This document shows, in pieces, positions 44,346-53,762 of a stretch of 64,000 bases of DNA; the stretch's first letter is position 1; each line of letters begins with the position of its first letter. Both the position numbers and the translations under genes were made by a program. This stretch comes from Molossus alvarezi (taxonomy: Eukaryota > Chordata > Mammalia > Chiroptera > Molossidae): contig CM073886.1 in the NCBI GenBank assembly GCA_037176705.1, positions 123,097,001 through 123,161,000 on the forward strand, in the 5' to 3' direction. Below the pieces are notes generated by a model. The model was not told where the DNA came from, did not search any database, and was given only the letters and a program-made list of their open reading frames with translations.

Positions 44346-45054
44346 ATTCATGTGTTTGGGGCTTGTCAGTGACGACACCCGAGTTTGGAGCAGCTTTGCA
44401 AAGCCACTGATAGAATTCTTGGAACGTTACCATTCAGAAGTGCACCTCTGAGAGCAAAATGGAGTCTGACAAGTGAGTTTTGCTTCAAGAATTTTCCTGG
44501 AGGAACATTTTTGTTGTTGTTAGTAGTACAGTCTTTCCTCTCTGTTTATTGGTTTGAAATGTTACTGATGAGGGGTGGGGCTGGCCTGCCTCCTTCTGGG
44601 GACAAGTGGCCATTTGTCTGTTGTGCTTATAGATTGCTGCAATGAGTTGTTCCTTGTAGCTCTGTCCTTATTTACACAGCATTGCATTCCAAGCAGTAGC
44701 AATCCTGCCTGGTAACCTGCTTAGACATCCTGCCTTATCCCAAAGGTTTCCCCTCAGAGCAGCTGCTGAAACTCTTCCCTCTGTGTCCCCAGGACAACGT
44801 GCTTCCTTCCCGTAGTCTCCACCTACTTCTTGCTCATTCATATCACACCTTTCCCCAAATCTTGCATCCTGTCTATGTGTAGATCTTCGATTATAAACTG
44901 GACTCAAGAAATCTACCCAGGAAAAGAGAGTTGTGAGCTGACCCGATGAGACTAACTGCAGGGACTGTGGGCATGGGTGACTGAGAAATTCTTATACAAA
45001 TTACTTTTATTTCTGTTCACATCCAGTCCATCAACCTACAAACTTAAATACTTT
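44346..45054. other. Unassigned stretch
   Basis: No gene or named repeat. The 79-86-codon frames overlap and lack features. Confidence 0.4.
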
Positions 45055-46765
45055 TTACTGTGGTGAAATACATAAAATAAAAAATTTACCATTTCGACCA
45101 TTTTTAAGTATACAGTTCAGTGTCATTACATTACATTCACAATGTTGTACAACCATCACCACCATCTATTTCTAAAACTTTTTGATCATCCTAAACAGAA
45201 GCTCTGTACCTATTAGGTGATAACTGCCCATTCCTCCCTCCCTCCAGCCCCTGGTAACCTCTAATCAGTATTCCATTCTCTCTGAATTTTCTTATTCTAG
45301 ATAATTCACATAAGTAGAGTCCTATATTATTTGTCCTTTTATGTCTGGCTTCTTTCACTTAGCGCAGTGTTTTCAAGGTTCATCCACATTGTAGCATGTA
45401 TCAAAACTCTGTTTCTTTCTTTTTTTTTTTTTTGTTATCCTCACCCGAGTATATTTTTCCATTTTTTGTACAGAAAGAGTGGGAGGGAGAGAGAGAGAGA
45501 GAGAGAAACATCGATGTGAAGGGACACATCGAGTGGCTGTCACCCGCACGACCAACCAGGGCCGGGGACAAACTGCGACCGAAGTACGTGCCCTTAGCGG
45601 GAACCGAACCCGGGTCTCTCCGGACCGCAGGCTGACGCTCTAACCGCTGAGCCAAACTGGCCAGGGCGAAAACTCTGTTTCTTTTTATGGCTGAATAATA
45701 TTGCATTGTATGTATATACCACATTTTGTTTGTCCATTCATATGTTGATGAAAACTTGGAATATACTTCCTTTTGGCTATTGTGAACAATGCAGCTGTGA
45801 ACACTGGTGTACAAATATCTGCTTCGTCCCTTCTTCCGGTTCCTTGGGGTATATACCTAGGAGAGGAATTGCTGTGCCATATGGCAATTCTATACTTAAC
45901 TTTTTGAGGCAACACAAGTCTGTTTTCCATAGTGACTGCACCATTTTACCTTTTCGCTGTCAATGTATAAGGGTTCAAACTTCTCCACATCCTCACCAAC
46001 ACTATTTATTTTTTAAAAATTTATTATAGCAATCCAGCAGGTGTGAAGGGGTACCTCATCATGGTTTTGATGTTCATTTCCCTAATGACTAATGATGTTG
46101 AGCATCTTTTCATGTGCTTATTGGCCTTCCATACATCTTCTTGGGAAATGTCTATTTGAGTCCTTTGTCTGTGTTTTAATAGGGCTGTTTGCCCTTATGA
46201 ATTGTAGGAATGAGTTCTCTATATATTCTGGATATCAATCCCTTATCAGGTACATGATTTGCAAATATTTTCTTCCATCCTATGGGCTCTTTTTATTCTT
46301 TCAACAGTGTCTTTAGAATGTACAAAAGTTTTTAATGAAGTCTAATTTATCTATTTTTTGTTGTTGTTGTCTGTGCTTTGGTGCCTTATTTAAGAAGCCA
46401 TTGCCAAGTCAAACTCATGAAGACTCTCCTATGTTTCCTCTAAGACTTTTACAGTTTTAACTCCTAAATGTAGGTCTTTGACTCATTTGGGGTAAAGTTT
46501 TACATATGGTGTGAGGTAAGAGGCCAACTTTATTCTTTTGTAGATATCCATCTTCTTACCACCATTTGTTGAAATTATTATCTTTTCTCCATTGAACGGT
46601 CTTGGCACCCTTATTGAAAATCAAATAACCATAAATGTGAGGGTTGATTTTTGGGCTGTCAATCCTGTTCCATTGTCTATGTGCCTGTCTTTATACCAGC
46701 ACCACACTGTTTTGATTCCTGTAGCTTGGTAATAAGTTGGAATCAGGAAACTATGGACTTTAAAT
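45055..46765 (-). mobile_element. L1 fragment (L1MA/B-like), antisense, about 1.46 kb of L1
   Basis: A long, well-ordered antisense L1 3' portion: 'accatttcgaccatttttaa' near 45,089, 'aatgttgtacaaccatcacc' near 45,141, 'ggctgaataatattgcattg' near 45,690, 'ttgtgaacaatgcagctgtg' near 45,780, 'gtatatacctaggagaggaa' near 45,849, 'tggccttccatacatcttct' near 46,122 and 'ccagcaccacactgttttga' near 46,697. It covers the 3' UTR and the last third of ORF2. Plus-strand frames here (107, 74, 81 codons) are the non-coding strand. A VES copy interrupts it. Confidence 0.93.
45420..45668 (-). mobile_element. VES SINE, young copy inserted in L1
   Basis: On the minus strand: head 'ctggccagtttggctcagcg', 'gagcgtcagcctgcggtccg', B-box 'gggttcggttcccgc' and tail 'atactcgggtgaggataaca'. 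An exact 16-base TSD, 'aaaactctgtttcttt', lies at 45403-45418 and 45669-45684. The 137-codon minus frame (45401-45814) crosses SINE and L1 and is not a gene. Confidence 0.97.
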
Positions 46766-46949
46766 GCAAAGACGGCCTTGTCTTTTTTGACAACTCAAGC
46801 CTTCTCTACTTCTTAGGAATTGTCCCTGCACTGAGTACAAATACCCCTGCCAGCCTGTGGGTCTCTCTCCTTGTTCCAGGATTGGCCCTCATTTAGGTCA
46901 CAGTTGGGGAAAGTACATTAGGGGCAGGACTAAGCAAAAGCCTGAAATA
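46766..46949. other. Short unassigned segment
   Basis: Nothing recognised between the L1 and the next possible repeat. Confidence 0.4.
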
Positions 46950-47580
46950 AATGCCTTACTGTCCTTCCACGACAGCTTTTTCCTTTTTCTCTTTTCAGGT
47001 AGGGTTGATGAATAAAGGATTCAGAGTCCCAGATAAGGGAGCAAGTGTAACAGCAGGACATGAGCATCTGTCTGGTTCTAACCAGGAAGCTGGAAGGCAC
47101 TTCAGATTTTACCAAAGAGAGAAGTGAGTTCAGGGAACAGTTACAAAGGCCTGGAAAAACAGGCAAACCAAACAAAGAACTGGGATAACTTAAAGACGAG
47201 AAAGAGCAGGAAACCCACTGCCACTCTCTACGTAATATGGGCAAAGGGAGGAGCAGTGTTACTAAGGCCTAGGGATCAGGATCACCCCACGGACGCTGGA
47301 ACCATCGGGCAGGAGGTAGAGCCGCAGGGGAGATGTCAACCTTTGTGAGAAATGCCAGCCAAGGCCAAGCAGGAAAGGGATGAAATCTGGTTTGCCCCCT
47401 GGCTCCTCTCCACCACTCACTGAGCCCAGTTAGAAGTAGTCACTGTTCCGGGGTCCAGGGAAAAGGCAATCTGCAGAAGCACTCCCCCTTCTCTCCACAC
47501 CCCTCCCCTGTGGGTGATGCAGAGCAGAACAGAAGAGGATGCAAAATGGATCTGAGGCTATATGTGTAGGCCTAGGCACT
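46950..47580. other. Possible ancient repeat, unclassified
   Basis: The stretch 'gagaaatgccagccaaggcc', 'aagcaggaaagggatgaaat' and 'ctggtttgccccctggctcc' looks like an old mammalian repeat, but I cannot name it. A 104-codon minus frame (46930-47244) has no recognisable domain. Confidence 0.35.
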
Positions 47581-47660
47581 GCACACAAGGAAACAAAGAC
47601 CCTCTTAATCCTGAAGTGTAGGAATCTGATTTAGAGTGTGCTGTTAAAAAGACATCAATA

Positions 47661-47924
47661 GCTCTGGCCTGTTTGGGTCAGCAATTAGAGTGTCAGCCTC
47701 TGAACCAGAGAGTCTCAGGTTTGATTCCGGTCGAGAGCATGTGCCTCGGTTGCAGTTCAACCCCACCCCTGGTTGGGGTCATGTGAAAGGCAACCAATCG
47801 ATGTGTCTCTCTTTCACATTAATGTTTCCCTCTCTCTCTTCCTCTGTCTCCCTCTCTCTCCCATTCTGTCTGAAAATCAATGGATAAATATCCTCAGGTG
47901 AGGATTCAAAAAAAAAAAAAAAAA
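47661..47924 (+). mobile_element. VES SINE
   Basis: Head 'gctctggcctgtttgggtca', 'gagtgtcagcctctgaacca', B-box 'ggtttgattccgg', (TC)n and tail 'tcctcaggtgaggattcaaa' with a long poly-A. The flanks 'gacatcaata' (left) and 'gaaatcaata' (right) may be a short TSD. Confidence 0.95.
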
Positions 47925-48059
47925 GGAAATCAATAATGACAACTTTAGTAAAATTACTGAGTATGAGATACAGCACGGCAAAATCGTAGGCTCTTTGATG
48001 TTATCTAGTTTCGATTCGTGGAAAAGGCCAAAGGACGTCAATATGATTGAATTGTTTTA

Positions 48060-48165
48060 AAGACAGAAAGAATGAGACTCAGTTGAGACACTTGTCCAGC
48101 CTTGTAACTGGCAGAGCCACAGTGGGCATCTGGGCACATCTCTTTCCCCCAAGTCTGTGCTCCTG
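48060..48165 (-). mobile_element. MIR SINE fragment, reverse
   Basis: 'atgagactcagttgagacac', 'ttgtccagccttgtaactgg' and 'cagagccacagtgggcatct' loosely match antisense MIR. Confidence 0.5.
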
Positions 48166-48424
48166 CTGTTCGACCCACATGCATGGTTTCTCCATGTCTT
48201 TATCATTTTGTAATATTTTCTGATAAAATTCTCCCTGTGGCTGACGATGTCAGGAGTCCTTAAGGAATGAGATCAGCTGAACCACCAAAGTACATCCAGG
48301 GTTAAGGGAAATGTTCTCATCTAGTGAGGAAATCAGGTATGGTTCAACAGGATCTGCCCCCCATGCCCACCCTTCACTTTTCTAATCTTCTAATTCCATT
48401 TTCTAGGACTAGCTCACTTGCTCC
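48166..48424. other. Unassigned segment
   Basis: No gene or named repeat recognised. Confidence 0.4.
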
Positions 48425-48668
48425 AGCTATACTGTTTGCTCTTCCTTGGACACAGTAAGCATGATCCTGCCTCAGGGCCTTTGCACATGCCATTCTAACT
48501 GTCTAGATGTGTCTTACACATCTGCTTTATTCTCTTCCTTATCTCTTTTAGGTGCTCTGCTCAAAAGTTACACACAGCAGTGAGGCCTTCCATAATTATT
48601 AAAATAACAAACCTTATTCTCTACTACTGCTCACTCCCCTGACTTTTCTCCATAGCACTTATCACCTA
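48425..48668 (+). mobile_element. LINE L2 fragment, sense
   Basis: 'gcctcagggcctttgcacat', 'gccattctaactgtctagat', 'gtgaggccttccataattat' and 'ccatagcacttatcacctac' match the sense L2 3' portion ('gggcctttgcacatgctgttcc ... gaggccttccctgaccac ... catagcacttatcac'). Confidence 0.78.
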
Positions 48669-48670
48669 CA

Positions 48671-48870
48671 CCGAAAGTTCTCAAACTCTAGCAGGTGTTG
48701 GAATCACTGGGGTTGAGTGAGGAGGTTTGTTAAAATACAGGTTCCTGGCCCCACTTTCAGTTTCTGACTCAGCAGGTCTGAGAAGGGGCCTAGAACTTGC
48801 ATTTTTCAGAAGTTCTCAGCTGGTTTTGCTGATACTGATTTCAGGACTACATTTTGAGAATCATGGTCCT
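48671..48870 (+). mobile_element. MER5-like hAT-Charlie MITE
   Basis: The ends are roughly inverted copies: left 'ccgaaagttctcaaactcta' and right 'tacattttgagaatcatggt'. Inside, 'ggtgttggaatcactggggt', 'cctggccccactttcagttt', 'ctgactcagcaggtctgaga' and 'gaacttgcatttttcagaag' follow a MER5-type order. No TSD was confirmed. Confidence 0.75.
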
Positions 48871-48955
48871 ATAGCTATCTGTCTGTCTTCTAGCTGTCTA
48901 TCTATCTATCTCAAGTTTGTTGGTTTTAGTTGTTTATTTTATTTTAATAACTTTT

Positions 48956-49206
48956 TTTTTTTTTTAATCCTCACCCGAGGACATTTTTCCATTTTTTGCA
49001 CAGATAGAGTGGGAGGGAGAGAACGGGAGAGAGAGAGAGAGGGAAACATCGATGTGAAAGGGACACATCGAGTGGCTGCCACCCGCACAACCAACCAGGG
49101 CCGGGGACAAACTGCAACCGAGGTACATGCCCTTAGCCGGAACCGAACCCGGGTCTCTCCGGACCGCAGGCGGATGCTCTAACCGCTGAGCCAAACCGGC
49201 CAGGGC
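48956..49206 (-). mobile_element. VES SINE, young copy with exact TSD
   Basis: On the minus strand: head 'ctggccggtttggctcagcg', 'gagcatccgcctgcggtccg', B-box 'gggttcggttccggc' and tail 'tcctcgggtgaggattaaaa'. An exact 12-base TSD, 'ttaataactttt', lies at 48944-48955 and 49207-49218. The 151-codon plus frame ending at 49182 is SINE antisense. Confidence 0.97.
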
Positions 49207-49289
49207 TTAATAACTTTTAATACTGATATTTCTCTAATTATATTCTTTTCTATATATATTTTGTTTATTTGCAATTCCCTCCCTCCCTT

Positions 49290-50240
49290 TAATCAGTCAT
49301 ATGAGTTTTTTAAAAACTAGCTTTCATTTTTCATATTCATTATTTTTTGTCTTTGTCTCTCTCATTGTGTACACCCCTTATCTTTCTTAGTCCTTCTTGT
49401 TTTCATGCTCTATGACTCTTTACCTTCCTGAGTCAAATACTTAGCTCATTTTCCATTTCTCTTGTTTTTTGTTACATGTATTTATTTAAAGCTCCCACTA
49501 GTCCTCTAAGCACTGCTTTAGCTGCATCCCATTAATTTTGAAATGTAATGCTTTTCTTGCCATAAAGCTTTGTGTTTTTAATAACTTCTTATTTGCTTTT
49601 ACACCCAAATGTTGCATAGTTGGATCTTTTTTTTCTTGGTTTCAAGACATATGGAATTTTTTTAAAGCTATCATTTCATAGATTTTTAATTTTATTGTAT
49701 TGCGGTCAAAGACCCTAGTCTGCATGATATTAATGCCTTGAGATCTCTTGACTCTTTTTGCAACCAAGAACATGTCCAATTTTTGCAACATTTCATATGA
49801 GCTTGAAAGAACATGAATTTTGTTTCTTTGGAATGAAGATACATATATATGTTAGCACATTTAATATACAGTGTTGAGCAAAAGTAAGTTTACAGCTGTT
49901 CGTGTAGAACAAGACATGTAGGTTATGATTATTAGAATAGCTTTATTAACTGTGTTACCCATACTCACAACTGTAGACCTACTTTTTCCCCATCTTGTAT
50001 ATTATAGCACTTATATTAATATAGTAGTACTTCTTAATTATGTTATTAAAACCTGTACATGTGACTGTTGTCTGCTCGTCCCATTATTTCCTTCTCTCTG
50101 TTTATTCTCATTTTTCCTTCTGAGATTCCTATTAGAAAGATGGTAACACTTGTATCTCTTAACTCTTCTCTCAATCTTTTCATCTCTTTAGCCTTTTCTG
50201 GTGCCTACTGGGATAATTCCTCATCTGAACACCCAGCTTG
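49290..50240 (-). mobile_element. Old L1 ORF2 fragment, antisense
   Basis: Antisense ORF2 order: 'gcactgctttagctgcatcc', 'cattaattttgaaatgtaat', 'tattgcggtcaaagacccta' and 'gaacatgtccaatttttgca', resembling 'tttgctgtgtcccataggttttg ... cattgtggtcagagaa'. A mariner-type element sits inside it at 49,869-49,997. It is too decayed for any product. Confidence 0.75.
49869..49997. mobile_element. Mariner-type MITE, about 129 bp, TA-flanked
   Basis: The termini form an inverted repeat of about 31 bases: 'cagtgttgagcaaaagtaag' onward on the left, and the right end read in reverse as 'caagatggggaaaaagtagg' onward, with about 22 of 31 matching. It is flanked by TA on both sides (49867-49868 and 49998-49999), the target duplication of Tc1/mariner elements. 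The interior is A/T-rich with no coding capacity, so it is a nonautonomous element. It lies in an older antisense L1 and thus post-dates it. Confidence 0.85.
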
Positions 50241-51350
50241 TAAATTCAGACTTTGTATCCACTGTTTCCTGGCCCACAGGAAGGATTAAGGTGGGAATCA
50301 GGCCAGGGAATGTGAGGAAGAGAAAATAATACAAATAAAAGCTCTTTCTTGGAGGCTGGCTGATGCTTCATCTGTGCCCCAGGCTCTCTCTAGCATCAGG
50401 TCATCAACATCCCTCCCAACGGGACCCCCAGCCAACTGGGCCCCAATCAAGACTCGCCTGGAGGGTTTCCTCAACAATGTTTGTGTTATTTGGCTGAGAA
50501 CACTCCAGATCCATCAACTTCCCCATCTCTCCTGCAGCATCTACAACCCTGGGAGCCTTGTGGGTCCAGAAGTCCATGAATAGTCATTTAATGTCCATCC
50601 TGGCTTGTCTGTGGGTTCCAGTTCACTGTTTTTATAGCCACTGCTTATCTTAATTTTAATCTTTTCAAAATAACGTAAGAAGGAAAATACCGAGAAGTTT
50701 GGGATCATTTTATTAGCAACAAATGTCTGTCAATATTAATTTATCCCATGTGTGATATATGAGGAAGGTAAGTGCCAAACTATTGTATTCAACTTAAATA
50801 ACAGGAACAGCAAAGAAGGAGCTGAAATTTTTGGCTAGTCGAGTAGCTACATTTTCTCAGCAAAGTTGACCTGCTGCAGTTCAGAGGTCTGGAGTGAAAA
50901 ACTTCAGCAGAGGTTGAAACAAGTACTGAATCTGGGAGGACAGATTTCTCAGGATGAATTCCCCTGGATTTTGGCTGAGCGGTTTCTTCATAGCATCGCT
51001 GGACTTCACAAACAAAAATATAGGACATCCAATTAAATTAGAAAAATAGCCTCGAATGCCAGAGTTTGGTAATTTATTAAAAAATAGCTGAAGATGGAAT
51101 GTTTAAGGAGTCTTGATGAAGTTAATATGTGACACGGGACAACTCGTGAAATACAGGGCATATCCTGTATACATAGGTCACCTGGAAACTATTTTCCCAT
51201 CCACTAGCATTATGAGACTTACACAGGACTAATGGTTGCTTAGTTAGAATGAGAAAGGCCTTCCCACTGAACCCGTGATCCAGGACACCACGGGAGAGAA
51301 TCTTTAAAACAGGCAGCATTTTGGAAATTGCAGGACAAGTATTTGCACAG
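50241..51350. other. Unassigned stretch
   Basis: No gene recognised. The 69-codon plus frame at 50374-50583 lies in a GC-richer, pyrimidine-rich part with no domain. Nothing else stands out. Confidence 0.4.
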
Positions 51351-51405
51351 CAGTGGTCCTCAGCCCTGGTGCATTACCTGGGGATTCAGTTGCCAGGTGA
51401 AACAG
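51351..51405 (+). mobile_element. MER5/MER3-like hAT fragment, left end
   Basis: 'cagtggtcctcagccctggt' followed by 'gcattacctggggattcag' resembles a hAT-Charlie MITE left terminus. A second piece of the same kind lies at 51,830-51,995. Confidence 0.6.
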
Positions 51406-51455
51406 GGTGTCCAGTTAGATTTAAATTCCAGAAGAACATGAGTACTTTCTTCTTA

Positions 51456-51704
51456 TTTTTTAGGTTAAACCTCACCCAAGGATATTTTTCCATTGATTTT
51501 TAGATAGAGTGGAAAGGAGGGAGGAGAGAGAGAAACATTGATGTGAATGAGAGGGACACATCGATCAGCTGCCTCCTGAATGACCCTGACCAGGGCAGGC
51601 GATCGAACCTGCAACCCAGGTACTAGCCCTTGACCGGGAATTGAACCCGAACCCCTTCTGTCTGTGGGCTGACACTCTAACCGCTGAGCCAAACCAGTCA
51701 GGGT
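51456..51704 (-). mobile_element. VES SINE with TSD
   Basis: On the minus strand: head 'ccctgactggtttggctcag', 'gagtgtcagcccacagacag', B-box 'gggttcaattcccgg', (CT)n and tail 'tccttgggtgaggtttaacc'. TSD: 'gaacatgagtactttctt' at 51434-51451 and 'gaacatgagtaatttctt' at 51705-51722. Confidence 0.95.
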
Positions 51705-51829
51705 GAACATGAGTAATTTCTTAATGTAAGTATGCTCCAAATACTGCATAGGATATACTTATAGTGAAAAAAAAATTTTGTTTGTTTATCTGGAATTCAA
51801 AATTAACTAGATATTCTGTAACTTTATTT

Positions 51830-51995
51830 GCTAAACCTGGGAGCCTTACCTGGGGAGCTTTTAAGACACACCGTTGCCTGGGCCACACCCTGGACAATTA
51901 CATCGAAGTCCCATGGTGGGCCCATGTCTTGGTCGAGTTAAGCATCTGCCCAGGTGGTCCTAATGTGCGAGCAGAGTCGACACGCGCTCCTTGGA
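51830..51995 (+). mobile_element. MER5/MER3-like hAT fragment
   Basis: 'cttacctggggagcttttaa', 'ttgcctgggccacaccctgg', 'acaattacatcgaagtccca' and 'cccaggtggtcctaatgtgc' follow a hAT-Charlie MITE order. The 153-codon plus frame at 51764-52225 includes this and is therefore unlikely to code. Confidence 0.7.
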
Positions 51996-53429
51996 GTTTC
52001 CAGCAGAACTTCTCAAGCTTAAATTTTCATGTGAGTCACTTTGGCTTCAGGGAAGCCTGGGAAATAGGCTATGGGGGCTGCGGCACTGGGGGGGGGGGGC
52101 AACTGCAGGCTTATCATGCACGTGGGTGGAGCTCCCAGGCCTTTGCTTTTTCCATCACCCAGTTGCTAGCTCTGGTTGCTCGGTGTCCATGGTATGCGCA
52201 TGCGTGCATGCCCACACCTGCTTAGGCTTTTGTCCAAAAGCTCAGGTCACTGTTAAGATCACCAGGAAAGTTTGGCTGGTCCTCTGGAGGTGCCTAGTCC
52301 AGACTGCAATCTTGAAGGGTATACACTCAACAAGAAGCGGATCGCTAGTGAATGCTGTCAGGTGTGGACATTTGGAAACAATCACCTGAAAGCTGCCACA
52401 GACCCCAGTCCCAGAACTGCCCTGGGAGTCCCAGGGAGAACCGGATGGGCGGGCCCTGCGCTGGGCCCTCCAGGGAGGTGGGGCAGGTGAGGCAAAAAGC
52501 AGTGCTGCTTAGGGAAGGAGACTCGAGTCCCATCCCCGTTAGCCAAGATGCCTGCCTGCTCTGCCTCAGTCTTCTGCTCTGTAAACGGGGCTGGTTATAC
52601 TTCAGAGGGGGGCTGAGGGTCAAAGGGAGGCGCACGACAGCACCCGCTCACGCCTGGCGCAGGGTAACCCCACGACAGCTTCGTGACCGCCACGCCTGCA
52701 GCCCTGCCTGCAGGCCGGAGGAGGGGCTCGGGGGCTGCAGACCGCAGCGGGCCCAGCTGTCCCAGGGAGCAGATTTCACCAACACAACACCACCCTGGAA
52801 AAAGTATTTGCTGGGACTTTTACGAGAAGTTGACTTAACTGTTGAAAGAATGTTGACGTGCAAAGCCACTTCTGAAGCCTCTCTCATGCTTAGAAACATT
52901 TGGGTGCGTTATTAGTCGTCGTCTTCTTAATCTGGAGGCTCTTTGCCGCCCCGCCTGCGTGACCACGAGGACGTACTCGGTGGGCTGAGCAGGAACATCG
53001 CTGTTACCTCCTGAACACCGTCCATTCCGTGAATCACGCGGGGGAGCGTCAGGAAATGCCCACCTCTCCGACCCCACGGAAGGGCTCCCAGGGAACGAAT
53101 ATTGGACGCCGTGCGCCAAGTATGCAGACCCAAAGCTGTTTCAGGGGCGGACGATGCCCTGATCTTATTTTTATGTTATGATTGAAAAGATTAATTCAAC
53201 TCTTCATTCTTAAACTGTAAAGTGAGCAGGGAATTGATTCTGCCTGACCAGTGTGGCCAGACAGAGATTGCATTGTTTTTGTGAATAATGAACAAATACA
53301 TATAATCCAGCTTCAATATATTTTGGTGTATGTATACACATATGTGTGTATATGTTAGACCATAAATAGAAATTGCATATATACATATGTGTGTTTGTGT
53401 GTTAAATACATTGTGCTATAAAATATGAT
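51996..53429. other. GC-rich unassigned stretch
   Basis: It holds a poly-G run (52088-52099), a MIR at 52,545-52,690 and a CpG-bearing part near 52,900-53,140. The 187-codon plus frame (52352-52915) runs through the MIR, so I do not accept it as a gene. No promoter could be defined. Confidence 0.4.
52545..52690 (+). mobile_element. MIR SINE, sense
   Basis: 'ctctgcctcagtcttctgct' followed by 'ctgtaaacggggctggttat' is the MIR core; 'acgcctggcgcagggtaacc' fits the 'gcctggcacagtaag' part. Confidence 0.7.
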
Positions 53430-53467
53430 CTCTCTCTTTCTCTCTCTCTCTCTATATATATATATAT
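53430..53467. repeat. (CT)n(AT)n compound microsatellite
   Basis: An interrupted CT run followed by about 7 TA units. Confidence 0.93.
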
Positions 53468-53539
53468 TTACCGTACAACCCCTTAAAATGATGTGATTAA
53501 GGAATAGTCAATGACAAGGAGTGATAGTAAAGTAAGAAG

Positions 53540-53762
53540 TTGAAAAAAGACTATAAAACAATATTAGACTATGATCCTAGCTTTTGCAAAATTACACACA
53601 CACACACACACACAGAGAAAACATACAAAGCAAAAATTAGGATACATAACAATAGTTAGATCTGGGTGGTTGGATTATTGGCGATTCTGTTTTCTTCAGG
53701 CTTTTCTGTATTTTTTACATTTTCTTCAATAAATGTTTTATTTTTTGTCATCAGAAAGAAAA
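53540..53762 (+). mobile_element. Old L1 (L1ME-type) 3' end, sense
   Basis: 'gttagatctgggtggttgga', 'ttattggcgattctgttttc', 'aggcttttctgtatttttta' and 'cttcaataaatgttttattt' match the sense 3' end of L1ME. The same region occurs in antisense near 39,081. A (CA)n run of about 10 units is inside at 53,594-53,614. Confidence 0.8.

Noticed and set aside
51764..52225. A 153-codon plus-strand frame
   Set aside because: It includes a MER5/MER3-like hAT fragment at 51,830-51,995.
52352..52915. A 187-codon plus-strand frame
   Set aside because: It reads through a MIR SINE core at 52,545-52,690 and has no recognisable domain.
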